The position numbers and the translations under genes were made by a program. The notes beneath the pieces are model-generated. The model made no database searches. It was not told where the DNA came from and worked only from the letters and a program-made list of their open reading frames with translations. Source: Geminicoccaceae bacterium (GTDB lineage Bacteria; Pseudomonadota; Alphaproteobacteria; Geminicoccales; Geminicoccaceae). Taken from it: DNA of 64,000 nucleotides. Positions 47,586 to 57,506 of this stretch are shown piece after piece (within the stretch, counting starts at the first letter, position 1; each line of letters opens with the position of its first letter). The stretch covers positions 1 through 64,000 of the forward strand of contig JANQNY010000003.1 in the NCBI GenBank assembly GCA_028279345.1, read 5' to 3'.

Positions 47586-48084
47586 GATGTTCGTTCTCCG
47601 ATCGCCCGTAGCGACGCATCTTGGTCATCCCGGGCGGCGCGCCCCGCGGCACGGTGCGCACGGACGCGGCTCGCCGATCGAGATCGGACGTGCGGTCACG
47701 TTGGCAACGGCGCGGCGGGGCCGGTTCATTGTTGCGTCCTTCAACCTGGAGACGTCGCGCGACGTGGCGACGCCAAGCGAAGCAAGGCCCACCGGAGTGG
47801 CGGTAGAGGGTGCCATCAGCGAGGATCTCGAAGCGCACCCCAAAACGGCCTCTCCACCTCTATAAGGTCTTCGAGCAGACGACACAATCACCGGGCGAGT
47901 GCGTGGCAGACCAGCCTCGTGGGTGCGTTACGCAGGGCCGCCGGGCGCCATTCTTCCGTTGACGAGCCTGCGGGCTTGGGCGATGCCGGCGCCGGCGAGC
48001 GTGGGCAAGACTATACTCTCTTGCTGGGAAGCGTCGCGCCCACTTCTATATGGGCGCCTAAGCAACGGAAGGGACAGGCGCGCA
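47586..48084. other. Intergenic region between rne and mrcA
   Basis: These 499 bases separate divergent rne and mrcA. No gene was recognised on either strand. The side near rne should contain its long 5' leader. TATACT at 48012-48017 and CTATAT at 48046-48051 could be -10 boxes for mrcA but neither has a well-spaced -35. Confidence 0.45.
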
Positions 48085-50493
48085 ATGCGTTGGCTGCTGG
48101 GCTGGTTCGGCGCCCTATTTGGTCTGCTGCTCGTGGGCGTGGTGCTCGCGGGCGTTGGGCTTTGGGCGCTCTACGCGCACTACGCCGCCGACCTCCCCGA
48201 GCATGCGCAGCTCGCGACATACGAGCCGCCGATCGCGTCGCGCATCTACGCGGCGGATGGCCGCTTCCTCGCGGAGTACGCGAGGGAACAGCGCGTCTTC
48301 GTACCGATCGACGCGATCCCACAGCGCGTCAAGGACGCGTTCATCGCCGCCGAGGACCAGAACTATCATCGCCACTTCGGCGTGGACCCTCAGGGAGTCC
48401 TAGGTGCCGCCATCGACAATGTCGAACGGTGGCGCGACGACCGGCGTCCGCGCGGTGCCTCCACGATCACCCAGCAGGTGGCGAAGAACTTCCTGTTGAC
48501 CAATGAGCTGAGCTTCGAACGGAAGATCAAGGAAGCTTTCCTCGCTATGAAGCTGGAGCGCACGCTCGGTAAGGAGCGCATCCTCGAGCTCTACCTCAAT
48601 GAGATCTATCTGGGTGCCCGTGCCTACGGTGTCGCCGCCGCCGCGCAGAACTACTTCTCGAAGGCGCTCGACGAGCTCACGCTCGCCGAGACCGCGTTCC
48701 TCGCCGGCCTCCCCCAGGCGCCATCGCTCTACGACCCCGAGGACAATCCGGAGGGAGCGATCGTGCGGCGCCGCTACGTCCTCGAGCGTATGCGGGCCGA
48801 CGGCTACATCGACGATGCGGCCTATGCGCAAGCGGATGCAGAGCCGATCGAGCTCAGGGCGCGCAGTCGCGACGAGGTCGCAGTCGGCGACTATTTCGCC
48901 GAAGAGGTCCGGCGCCGCATGGCCGAGGAGTATGGCGCGGTCGACCTCTACGAAGCCGGTTTTGCCGTGCGCACGACACTCGACAACGAGCTGCAGGCTT
49001 TTGCCGACGAAGCGCTACGCAACGGGCTCTTCGCCTACGACCGCCAATACGGCTTTCGTGGCGCCGTCGTGCAGGTCGAGATCGGTGACGACTGGCGGAC
49101 GGCACTGACCCGCGCTCGGAAGCCCGGACGCCTTGGCGGTTCTTGGCACTATGCGATCGTGCGCGGCACGGAGGGCGGAGACGCGCAGATCGGCTTGGAT
49201 GACGGTCGGGAGGGCGTCTTGCGCGCCGACGACCTCGCCTGGGCGCGCCCGCGGGACGGGAACGGTCGGCTCGGTCCGGCCCCCAGAGCAGCGGGCGACA
49301 TCCTCGCTGAGGGCGACGTCATCATTGTCAGTGAGGTCGAGGAGGGGCGCTTCGGTCTGCGGCACGTGCCGCGCGTCAGCGGCGCTGTGGTCGCCCTCGA
49401 TCCGAATACGGGCCGCGTGCTGGCGTTGTCGGGTGGATTCAGCTTCGGCACCAGCCAGTTCAACCGGGCAACGCAAGCGCTGCGGCAACCGGGCTCGGCC
49501 TTCAAGCCCTTCGTGTACCTCTCCGCGCTCGAATATGGCTACACACCGCAGACGGTCATCGACGACGCGCCGATCTCACTCTCGCAAGGACCCGGCCTAC
49601 CGCTTTGGGAGCCGCAGAACTACTCGGGCCAGTACTACGGTCCTGCAGCGATGCGGGTGGGTCTCGAACGATCGCGCAACCTGATGACGGTGCGCCTGGC
49701 GCAGAATGTCGGCATGGCGAACGTCATGGAGCTCGCCGAGCGCTTCGGCATCGAGCGCGGGCTCACGCCCTACCTGGCCGCCTCCCTCGGCTCCAATGAA
49801 GTGGATCTCTTGTCGCTCACCTCCGCTTACGGCGCGTTCGCCAACGGTGGCCGTGAGGTCCGGCCACACGTCATCGACCGCATCCAAGACCGCTACGGGC
49901 AGACGATCGTCACCAACGAGCCCCGCGCGTGCCGCGCTTGTACGGACGTCGCCTACGCGCCGGGCCAACTGCCGCCGGTGATCGTCGACCAGCGCGAGCA
50001 GCTCGCCGATCCAAGACATACCTATCAGATCACTTCCATGCTGCAGGGGGTGATCCAGCGTGGGACGGGCGTGCGCGCGGCCGAACTCGGCCGACCGCTG
50101 GCCGGCAAGACCGGAACGACGAACGATTCCAAGGACGCCTGGTTCATCGGCTTCAGCCCGGACCTCGTGATCGGCGTCTATGTCGGCTTCGACCAGCCAC
50201 GCTCGCTCGGGCGCCGCGCGACCGGTTCGAGCGTGGCTCTGCCGATCTGGATCGAGGTGATGGAGCACGCGCTCGATGGCGTGCCCGCACGCCCCTTCGC
50301 AGTGCCACCCGGGCTCAAGCTGATGCTCGTCGGCAGCGGCAAGGGACGGATCTTGGAGGCTTTCGTCGCTGGCACGGAGCCCGGCTCGGGCTACGCCTTC
50401 GCCGGCGGCTACGCCAGCCAGCGGAGTGGCACAGACACGCCGAGCGTCAACCGCGGCGCTTCGGTGGGCGTTTCTGCGGGCGGCCTTTACTGA
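48085..50493 (+). CDS. mrcA: Penicillin-binding protein 1A
   Basis: This 802-residue bifunctional peptidoglycan synthase has an N-terminal membrane anchor (about 8-30). The glycosyltransferase domain carries the catalytic EDQNYHRHFG and RGASTITQQ motifs. The transpeptidase domain has Ser471 and Lys474 in GSAFKP and Lys675-Thr-Gly. The ATG at 48085 directly precedes the anchor. It lies 62 bp before prfB, the common alphaproteobacterial order. Confidence 0.96.
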   Translation: MRWLLGWFGALFGLLLVGVVLAGVGLWALYAHYAADLPEHAQLATYEPPIASRIYAADGRFLAEYAREQRVFVPIDAIPQRVKDAFIAAEDQNYHRHFGVDPQGVLGAAIDNVERWRDDRRPRGASTITQQVAKNFLLTNELSFERKIKEAFLAMKLERTLGKERILELYLNEIYLGARAYGVAAAAQNYFSKALDELTLAETAFLAGLPQAPSLYDPEDNPEGAIVRRRYVLERMRADGYIDDAAYAQADAEPIELRARSRDEVAVGDYFAEEVRRRMAEEYGAVDLYEAGFAVRTTLDNELQAFADEALRNGLFAYDRQYGFRGAVVQVEIGDDWRTALTRARKPGRLGGSWHYAIVRGTEGGDAQIGLDDGREGVLRADDLAWARPRDGNGRLGPAPRAAGDILAEGDVIIVSEVEEGRFGLRHVPRVSGAVVALDPNTGRVLALSGGFSFGTSQFNRATQALRQPGSAFKPFVYLSALEYGYTPQTVIDDAPISLSQGPGLPLWEPQNYSGQYYGPAAMRVGLERSRNLMTVRLAQNVGMANVMELAERFGIERGLTPYLAASLGSNEVDLLSLTSAYGAFANGGREVRPHVIDRIQDRYGQTIVTNEPRACRACTDVAYAPGQLPPVIVDQREQLADPRHTYQITSMLQGVIQRGTGVRAAELGRPLAGKTGTTNDSKDAWFIGFSPDLVIGVYVGFDQPRSLGRRATGSSVALPIWIEVMEHALDGVPARPFAVPPGLKLMLVGSGKGRILEAFVAGTEPGSGYAFAGGYASQRSGTDTPSVNRGASVGVSAGGLY

Positions 50494-50555
50494 GACAGTT
50501 GACGCGACGCCGCTGAAGCGGCATCAGGCGCGGCCTGCAGTCGTGGAGACGGGAA

Positions 50556-51675
50556 ATGGGTGCCGAATTTGACGCCAAGGTGGAGGAGATCAGCCAGGTG
50601 ATCGCGCTCCTCCGGAGGCGTCTTTAACTGGGATGAGGCCCTTCGACGCGTCGACGAGCTGAACGCGCTCACCGAGGACCCCAACCTCTGGAACGATCCG
50701 GAGCGCGCGCAGGGGCTCATGCGTGAACGCCAGCAACTGGCGGACGCGGTGAACCGGCAGCACGACTTGGAGCGCGCCCTCGACGACGCGGTCGAGCTCC
50801 AAGCGCTCGCGGAAGCAGAGAGCGACGCGGAGGCCATGGCCGAAGCGCAAGCGGACCTCGATCGCTTGGCCGCCACGGCGACACGGCTGCAGCTCGAGAG
50901 CCTGCTCTCCGGCGAAGCCGATGCGCTCGACTGCTTTCTCGAGATCAACGCAGGCGCGGGCGGCACCGAGAGCCAGGACTGGGTGGAGATGCTGCTACGC
51001 ATGTACACCCGCTGGGCCGAGAGCAAGGGCTACAAGCTCGACTGGCTCGAGGAGACAGCGGGCGAGGAGGCCGGCCTCAAGTCGGTCACGCTCAAGGTCA
51101 GTGGTCCCAACGCCTATGGCTGGCTCAAGACCGAGAACGGCGTGCACCGCCTGGTCCGCATTTCGCCGTTCGACAGCCAAGCCCGTCGCCAGACGAGCTT
51201 CGCCTCGGTCTACGTCTCGCCGGTGATCGACGACAGCATCCAGGTGGAAATCGAGGATAAAGATCTCAGGATCGACACCTATCGGGCCTCGGGCGCCGGT
51301 GGCCAGCACGTGAACCGCACGGATAGCGCCGTCCGCATCACCCACCATCCGACCGGCATCGTCGTACAGTGCCAGAACGACCGCTCGCAGCATCGCAACC
51401 GCGCTCAGGCGATGGATATGCTCCGGGCCAAGCTCTACGAGTTCGAGCTGCAGAAACGCCGCGAGCAAGCTGCCGCAACCGAGGCCGGCAAGACCGACAT
51501 CGGCTGGGGTCACCAGATACGCTCTTACGTGCTGCACCCCTACAAGATGGTGAAGGACCTCAGGACGGGTGCGGAAAGCGGCAATGCACAAGCCGTGCTC
51601 GACGGGGCGCTCGATCCGTTTCTCGAGGCCTCACTGGCTCACGGCGTGGGCGAGAGCAGCGACGCGGCGAGCTGA
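50556..51675 (+). CDS. prfB: Peptide chain release factor 2, made by +1 programmed frameshift
   Basis: RF2 reads UAA and UGA. The first frame runs ATG 50556 to an in-frame TAA at 50625-50627 (23 codons). A +1 shift at CTT-T gives AAC TGG GAT GAG and the normal RF2 continuation to 51675, 372 residues in all. The second frame holds the stop-codon-recognition SPF motif in RISPFDS and the catalytic GGQ in GAGGQHVN. The shift site has the standard parts, GGAGG then 3 nt then CTT and a stop, but the stop is UAA, not UGA. Not a pseudogene. Confidence 0.95.
50614..50628 (+). promoter_or_regulatory. prfB programmed +1 frameshift site with UAA stop
   Basis: GGAGG (50614-50618) acts as the internal Shine-Dalgarno, followed by the 3-nt spacer CGT, the slip codon CTT (50622-50624) and TAAC (50625-50628). 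The geometry equals that of E. coli prfB, where the stop is TGA followed by C. Confidence 0.9.
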
Positions 51676-51845
51676 GGCTCCGCCTCTGCCCACGTCCGCT
51701 GCGTGCGTACCCACGGATGCCATAGGTTCATGATTCCTTAACTCTCGCCTGCCAGCCTGGACCGTGCCGCACATGGGCGCGAGCGCCACGTCGGCCAACG
51801 ACGGTCGTCACGGCTTTGTCCAGGGGACAGCTCTTGGGGTCTGGC

Positions 51846-52307
51846 ATGCGAGCGACAAAGGGCCTTGGGCCTCGGCAACCTGCCAAGGCGGGCATCGCCC
51901 GGTTCCGACGACGGCAGCTCTGCAGAATGGTCGCGCTATGGCGCGACACGGCAGGTGCTGCGCTCGTCGAGTTCACCATGATCCTGCCGGTTCTGCTGGG
52001 CTTGACGCTCGGCGGTACGCAGTACGGCCTGATGCTGTTCGTCTACAACAACATGCAGGACGCGGCGCGCACCGCCGTTCGTCAGCTCGCGCTCGGCCGC
52101 GCCACGGCAACACAAGCCGAAGCTATCGCGCGCAGTCAGCTCGTTACCTGGCCGACCTCCTGGACGGTGACCGCCGAGGATACGGACGTCACGGGCACCA
52201 ACGAGGTGCGCCTCGTGATCACCGTCCCGGCGGTCGAGGCGAGCGTCTTTCGCTTCGTGCCGATGCCGAACGAGCTTCGCGCCGAAGTCACCTTTCCGAA
52301 GGAGTGA
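51846..52307 (+). CDS. TadE-like pilus assembly protein
   Basis: This 153-residue protein has a basic N-terminus, then the TadE signature DTAGAALVEFTMILPVLLG starting a single hydrophobic helix, and a periplasmic beta-rich part. TadE and TadG are minor pseudopilins of the tight-adherence system. The ATG at 51846 is preferred to a GTG at 51816. tadG follows after 5 bp. No other tad/cpa gene is in the window. Confidence 0.82.
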   Translation: MRATKGLGPRQPAKAGIARFRRRQLCRMVALWRDTAGAALVEFTMILPVLLGLTLGGTQYGLMLFVYNNMQDAARTAVRQLALGRATATQAEAIARSQLVTWPTSWTVTAEDTDVTGTNEVRLVITVPAVEASVFRFVPMPNELRAEVTFPKE

Positions 52308-52312
52308 GGGGC

Positions 52313-53797
52313 ATGCTGCACCTACGACGTTCGTTCACCAGATGGCGCAAAGACGATACCGGCGCCGTCCTCGCCATGGCCGCCGTCGCGATGCCCGTGT
52401 TCATCGGCCTGGCCGCGCTGACCGTCGACGCGAGCCTCGTCCAGATGACGGACAACAGACTGCAAGCGGTAGCCGACGGTGCGGCGCTCGCGGCGGCACG
52501 CCAGCTTCCGAACGTTAGCGCTGCCCAGACCGCAGCCGAAGGCATCGTCGCCGCCAACTACCCGAGCCTAACCCCAGCCGAGGTGACGGCACTCGCTGGC
52601 GTCGTCGTCACGGGCAATTGGGACGGCAGTACCTTCACACCTTCGGGCACGCCGCTGAACGCTGCGCGGGTCGACGCCTCTCGAACGCAAGCCAGCGGCA
52701 ATCCGCTTGGGACGTTCTTCGCCCGCATGCTCGGTGACGACTCCGTAGACCTCCAGAACTCGGCAGTGGCGATCAAGTCGCTCGGCACCGAGCTCGCGCT
52801 CGTGCTCGACACCACGGGCTCGATGAGCGACGACAACAAGATCGCTGATCTGCGTGTCGCGGCGCAGGTCCTGCTCGACATCCTCTTCGACGGCTACAGA
52901 CAGACGGGCGAAATCCCGCCTGATCTCCACGTCAGCGTCGTGCCGTACGTCGCCAGCGTGAACAGCGGCAGCGCGTACATGAATTGGCTCGTCGACCTCA
53001 CGGCCGACTCGAGCCTCCTGCCCAACGCAATGACGGACTACGATCCGACGACGTGGAAAGGCTGCACCCGCGAGCGCACGGTCCACGATTCGGTTCTCAA
53101 GGAAGAGACGCCTCCCGGGACGGCGCCGTTCGATCCGTACTTCTATCCATCCGACAAGCGGAACAAATGGCCCGACAGCGATGGCGAGGTCGGTGAGAGT
53201 GGCGTGGTTGGGGAGTACGGACCCAATTTCGGCTGCGGAGCGCCGGTTATGGCATTGTCGCAGAACTACACAGAACTCTCAGCGAAGGTAGGTTCGCTCA
53301 CCGAATCAGTCGACCGCTTCGGCACGCACACCGACGTGGGGCTATCCTGGGGCTGGCGCACGATCTCGCCATACTGGCGCGGCCAGTGGCGCGACAGCAG
53401 CGACAATCTCATGACCACCCTTCCGCTCGACTATGACACGCCATTGATGAGCAAGGTTGTCGTGCTCATGACCGATGGTGACAACATGCACGTCAAAAAG
53501 GACTACACGGCCTACGGCTATAAGGGTGACGTGTACAGCAACAACAGCCAGCTCGACACTGCGATGCTCGAGGTCTGCACGGCCATGAAGGCGCGAAACA
53601 TCATCGTCTACGTCGTGTCGTTCGGCTCGGGAATCACCGGCGGCATCCAGACCGACCTGGAGAACTGTGCTTCCACGCCGGACCAGGATCCGCAATTCCC
53701 CGGTCCGAAGTACTTCCACGCGCCGACCGGCTCTGCGCTGACGGCCGCATTCCAGGCTGTCGGGCGGCAGGTCAACGACGTGCGCCTCGTCCAGTAG
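52313..53797 (+). CDS. TadG-like protein with von Willebrand A domain
   Basis: This 494-residue protein has a Flp/TadE-type N-terminal anchor (GAVLAMAAVAMPVFIGLAAL), then a von Willebrand factor A domain with MIDAS motif DTTGSMS near residue 165. A DGDN segment near residue 385 belongs to the same metal-binding fold. It would sit in the periplasm and bind surface or pilus parts through a divalent metal. The ATG at 52313 follows tadE by 5 bp with GTGAGGGG upstream. Confidence 0.83.
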   Translation: MLHLRRSFTRWRKDDTGAVLAMAAVAMPVFIGLAALTVDASLVQMTDNRLQAVADGAALAAARQLPNVSAAQTAAEGIVAANYPSLTPAEVTALAGVVVTGNWDGSTFTPSGTPLNAARVDASRTQASGNPLGTFFARMLGDDSVDLQNSAVAIKSLGTELALVLDTTGSMSDDNKIADLRVAAQVLLDILFDGYRQTGEIPPDLHVSVVPYVASVNSGSAYMNWLVDLTADSSLLPNAMTDYDPTTWKGCTRERTVHDSVLKEETPPGTAPFDPYFYPSDKRNKWPDSDGEVGESGVVGEYGPNFGCGAPVMALSQNYTELSAKVGSLTESVDRFGTHTDVGLSWGWRTISPYWRGQWRDSSDNLMTTLPLDYDTPLMSKVVVLMTDGDNMHVKKDYTAYGYKGDVYSNNSQLDTAMLEVCTAMKARNIIVYVVSFGSGITGGIQTDLENCASTPDQDPQFPGPKYFHAPTGSALTAAFQAVGRQVNDVRLVQ

Positions 53798-54127
53798 GGC
53801 TGCGTTCACCACGTAGGCGGCAGGAGCCTTGCGCTGGCTCGCTGCCGCCGCGGCCCGCTTTGCCCCGTTCCTCGCTAGCGGAAACCAAAACCCACGGTTC
53901 CTTCCCTCGGCCGGCAAGCGCACGCTCGCACAAGGCGGAGGAAGGGAGCGTCGGTGGTGGCGGCCACATGCCGGCGGAGGAAGGTCGAGCTCGCGGGTAG
54001 GGCGCTCTCTTGGCTCGCCATTCGCTCCGTTTCGACGCCGTGCTTTGGCCGCAGTTTCCATGGGTCCGTACACGGCCTAATAGTGGTCGTGTAGGGTGCC
54101 CCGCTGGCGCCCGGCGGAGGTGCGCCC
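53798..54127. other. Intergenic region after tadG
   Basis: These 330 bases hold no recognisable gene. They are GC-rich; short open frames across them have no familiar sequence. No clear terminator is visible. They should include the promoter of the SDR gene. Confidence 0.45.
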
Positions 54128-54853
54128 ATGGAGACCGTCTTCATCACCGGTGCAAGCCGCGGTATCGGACACGCGACGGCCAAGTACTTCGTCGAACACG
54201 GCTGGCGCGCGATCACGTGCTCGCGCGACGAAGTGCCGGATGGGTGCCCGGTACGCGAGGAACACCAGCACATCACCGCCGACCTCAGAAAGCGCGAGAA
54301 CCTGGGCTTCGCTGCAGCAGAGCTCTATCGGATTCTCGCCGGTGAGCCTCTGCACGCGCTGGTCAACAATGCGGGCTATTCGCCAAAGAGCGATGATGGC
54401 GCGCGTCTCGGCTGCCTCGACGGCGACCTCTCGATCTGGGACGATGTCTTCGCCATCAACTTCTTCGCAGCGGTCTACTTCTCGCGGACGCTCACCAAAT
54501 CACTTGCCCGCGGCGAAGGTGCGATCGTCAACATCACCTCGATCGCGGGCCATCGCGTACATCCCTTCGCCGGCTCCGCCTACAGCACGTCTAAGGCGGC
54601 CCTCTCGGGGCTCACGCGCGAACTCGCCGCGGATTTGGCGCCGCTCGGAATCCGCGTCAACGCGGTTTGCCCCGGCGAGATCAACACGGCGATCCTCTCG
54701 CCCGGCACCGAGAAGCTCGTCGAACGAATCCCTCTCCGCCGTCTCGGCTCGCCGGAAGAGGTGGCTGCGGTGATCCACTATCTCTGCAGCCCGAACAGTT
54801 CATATGTGAATGGCGCCGAGATCCCGGTCAACGGCGGCCAAGACGTCTTCTAG
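54128..54853 (+). CDS. Short-chain dehydrogenase/reductase
   Basis: This 241-residue classical SDR has the cofactor motif TGASRGIG at 7-14, NNAG, catalytic Ser in NITSIAG and YSTSK. The C-terminal segment VNGAEIPVNGGQDVF is typical. The substrate is unknown. The convergent diguanylate cyclase gene shares the last four bases: their stop codons overlap in CTAG. Confidence 0.87.
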   Translation: METVFITGASRGIGHATAKYFVEHGWRAITCSRDEVPDGCPVREEHQHITADLRKRENLGFAAAELYRILAGEPLHALVNNAGYSPKSDDGARLGCLDGDLSIWDDVFAINFFAAVYFSRTLTKSLARGEGAIVNITSIAGHRVHPFAGSAYSTSKAALSGLTRELAADLAPLGIRVNAVCPGEINTAILSPGTEKLVERIPLRRLGSPEEVAAVIHYLCSPNSSYVNGAEIPVNGGQDVF

Positions 54854-55773
54854 GCGTCTGCCGACGGCTGCACGATGTGCTTGCCCGATCGCGCCGCCTG
54901 CCGGGTCGCCTTCATCCGGTACATGGCCTGATCGGCTGCACGGTACAGTCGATGGAGGGAAACTTCACCTGGGATCAACGGCACCCAGCCATAGCTGACA
55001 TCCACCGACACGGTGGTCTGATCGAGCCGGATCGGCGCGCGCACCGAATCGGCGATGGCGTCAAGGCGGCCCTTCGCCTCGCGGCCGCCACCCAACAGCA
55101 ATGCGAACTCGTCACCCCCGATGCGCGCGACCGTGTCCGAACTACGCACCGCATGCTTGAGCCGGCGCGCGAGGATCATCAACACGCGATCACCGAGATC
55201 GTGACCGTACCGATCGTTGATAGCCTTGAAGCCGTCGAGATCGAGGATCGCGAAGATCCCTTGCCGGTCGCCGCCTGCCAGGTCGTCTATCGCGGTCGCC
55301 AGGGCGCGCCGGTTCGCTAACCCCGTGAGCGGATCGGCGTTCGCCAACGCATACGTCCGACGCTGCGCCTCGTAGGAATCCGTAACGTCATCGCGAACGA
55401 TCGCCGCACCTCTGAACGATCGGGTGCGGAGCTTCCAGATCGTCACCTCATGCCACCGTTGCGAACCACCGACAGCACAGCCATGCACGGTCCTGAAGCG
55501 CTGGCGGCGTCCGGCAAGCACGTCCTCCAGGCCTGCAGCGACCATGCCGGCGTCGTGGCAACCACGGCGTACGGCCGCACGGCATTCATCCAGGTAGTTC
55601 GCACCCAAACCCATCGTCGCCGGATCAGCCTGTTCGGAACGCCATTCCTCGTTGACCGCCACGATCTCGCCGCGGTCATCAACCAGCACGGCCGGCCCTG
55701 GCCACTGCGCAAAGAACGCCTCGCGCGGGTCGGGGCAATCGATGGCCAGTCGGAACAGAGTGCCCGCTGCCAA
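54850..55773 (-). CDS. Diguanylate cyclase with PAS-like sensor
   Basis: This 307-residue protein has a PAS-like domain (about 20-135) and a GGDEF domain (about 140-300). The catalytic GGDEF is at 219-223. The inhibitory-site RxxD is Arg210-Ser-Ser-Asp213, five residues before it. It should make c-di-GMP from GTP with product inhibition. No membrane helix is present, so the sensor is cytosolic. Confidence 0.9.
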   Translation of the reverse strand: MAAGTLFRLAIDCPDPREAFFAQWPGPAVLVDDRGEIVAVNEEWRSEQADPATMGLGANYLDECRAAVRRGCHDAGMVAAGLEDVLAGRRQRFRTVHGCAVGGSQRWHEVTIWKLRTRSFRGAAIVRDDVTDSYEAQRRTYALANADPLTGLANRRALATAIDDLAGGDRQGIFAILDLDGFKAINDRYGHDLGDRVLMILARRLKHAVRSSDTVARIGGDEFALLLGGGREAKGRLDAIADSVRAPIRLDQTTVSVDVSYGWVPLIPGEVSLHRLYRAADQAMYRMKATRQAARSGKHIVQPSADA

Positions 55774-55916
55774 AGGCTACCTCCTCAACCAGCTAGGCGC
55801 CCTTGGGTGCCTGCGATTTGTCAACCTGCTCCAGTATACACCTGTAGTGCGTCGAGCGCAAATACTCAAAAGTAAAATCCCTGAGACATTTCAATAGAAT
55901 CCAATGAAATATGGCT

Positions 55917-57506
55917 TCATGTGTGCAACAGCGACTTCACCTCGCCAAGCGTGTTGGCCATCGCGGCAGTCTTGTCGCGCCGCCATCGGAGAATGCGAGG
56001 AAACCGGACCGCAATACCCGACTTGTGCCGCGACGAGAGCTGGATGCCCTCGAACGCCAGCTCGAAGACCTGCTCGGCAGGCACCGACCTGACAGGACCA
56101 AAACGCTCGATTGTATGACGTCGGACCCATCTATCCAATTCCGCGATCTCCCCATCGTCCAGACCGGAGTAGGCCTTGGCGAAAGGGACGAGGCGGTCAC
56201 CATCCCAGACCGCAAAGGTGTAGTCCGTGAAGAGGTTCGCCCGGCGGCCGCTACCGGCCTGCGCGTAGATCAGGACGGCGTCTACGGTCAGCGGGTCGAT
56301 CTTCCACTTCCACCAGTCGCCACGGCGTCGGCCCACCTGGTAGGTGCCAGTCGCCCGCTTCAGCATCAGCCCCTCGACACCAGACGCGCGAGCGCGCGCG
56401 CGATGCTCGGCAAGCTCTTCCCAATCCGCCGCCTCGACCAGGGGCGAGACGGTAAGCGCCGCCGGGACATTGGCCAGGATACGCTCGAGGCGCTGCCGCC
56501 GCTCACGCTGTGGCAAGCGGCGCAGGTCCTCACCATCTTCTTCCAGCAAGTCGTAGGCGAGGAAGCGCACCGGCGCGTCCGCAAGAATCTTCGCCGTGAG
56601 CTTGAGCCGGCCGATGCGCTTTTGCAGGGCTGCGAAGGGCAGGACGCCGACCTCGCCCCAGGCGAGGATCTCGCCGTCGAGAACCGTGCCATCCGCGAGC
56701 GCACCGCCCGCGTGCTCGATCTCCGGAAAGCGCCCCGTCACCAGGTCCTCGCCGCGCGACCACAGGTAAACGGCGCCAGCGCGTTTGACCAACTGCCCGC
56801 GGATCCCGTCCCACTTCCACTCGCAGAGCCAGCCTTCCACCGTGCCCAGTGTCTCGGGCGGCCCCTCCAGCGGTGAGGCTAGAAAGAACGGGTAGGGGCG
56901 GCTCACGTCCGCGTCGCCGTCATCGCCCGCTAGCAGCGCAGAGTAAGCCTCTGCGGTGGGTTGCCAACGACCCATCAACCGATGCCCGATCACCGCGGTG
57001 TCGGTCCCAGCGATCCGCGCGATCGCCCGCACCACTAGTCCGCGCGCCACGCCAACTCGCAACCCGCCGGTCAGGAGCTTGTTCAAGACGAAACGTTCCT
57101 CGCGGTCGAAGGTGCGCCACCATCCCTGCACGGTGCGCCGTTGCACATCCGCGTCGAGCATGCGGAGCGGCAGGATGCGCTGCTCCATCCAGCCGGCGAG
57201 GCTCAGCGGCGTCGGCTCTCCGCGCTCGACCGCATCGAGCAGCAGCGCCACGGTCTCCGCCGTGTCGCCGACGGCGGCATAACTCTCGTCGACGAGCCAG
57301 TCGGGCAGGCCCGTCAAGTCGAGCGCCCATTCGCGCAACGTCCGCGAACTGATGAAGCGCTTGAGCCTACCGCCCATGAGAAAGAACAGCGCCCACGCCG
57401 CGTCGTCGTGCGGGGCCGCCTCGAAGTAGGCGGCCATTGCCTCAATCTTGGCGTTGGTGCTGCTCGTCGCATCCAGCGCCGCATAGAGCTCGGCAAAGCG
57501 CTTCAT
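55917..57506 (-). CDS. ATP-dependent DNA ligase of the ligase-associated DNA-damage cluster
   Basis: This 529-residue ligase has an N-terminal DNA-binding domain (1 to about 200), the adenylation domain with motif I EWKWDGIRG (AMP-accepting Lys231) and the OB-fold with its motif V KWKID. This matches the LigB/LigC-like bacterial group usually encoded with an MBL-fold exonuclease, an Lhr-type helicase and a phosphoesterase. It overlaps the exonuclease gene by 4 bp (ATGA). It is not the essential NAD-dependent LigA. Confidence 0.9.
   Translation of the reverse strand: MKRFAELYAALDATSSTNAKIEAMAAYFEAAPHDDAAWALFFLMGGRLKRFISSRTLREWALDLTGLPDWLVDESYAAVGDTAETVALLLDAVERGEPTPLSLAGWMEQRILPLRMLDADVQRRTVQGWWRTFDREERFVLNKLLTGGLRVGVARGLVVRAIARIAGTDTAVIGHRLMGRWQPTAEAYSALLAGDDGDADVSRPYPFFLASPLEGPPETLGTVEGWLCEWKWDGIRGQLVKRAGAVYLWSRGEDLVTGRFPEIEHAGGALADGTVLDGEILAWGEVGVLPFAALQKRIGRLKLTAKILADAPVRFLAYDLLEEDGEDLRRLPQRERRQRLERILANVPAALTVSPLVEAADWEELAEHRARARASGVEGLMLKRATGTYQVGRRRGDWWKWKIDPLTVDAVLIYAQAGSGRRANLFTDYTFAVWDGDRLVPFAKAYSGLDDGEIAELDRWVRRHTIERFGPVRSVPAEQVFELAFEGIQLSSRHKSGIAVRFPRILRWRRDKTAAMANTLGEVKSLLHT

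Noticed and set aside
50556..51675. prfB as a frameshifted pseudogene
   Set aside because: The break coincides exactly with the conserved programmed-shift architecture (GGAGG, 3 nt, CTT, stop, C), and both parts are otherwise intact.
53829..54080. An 83-codon open frame between tadG and the SDR gene
   Set aside because: There is no start signal and no similarity, and the composition is that of shadow frames.
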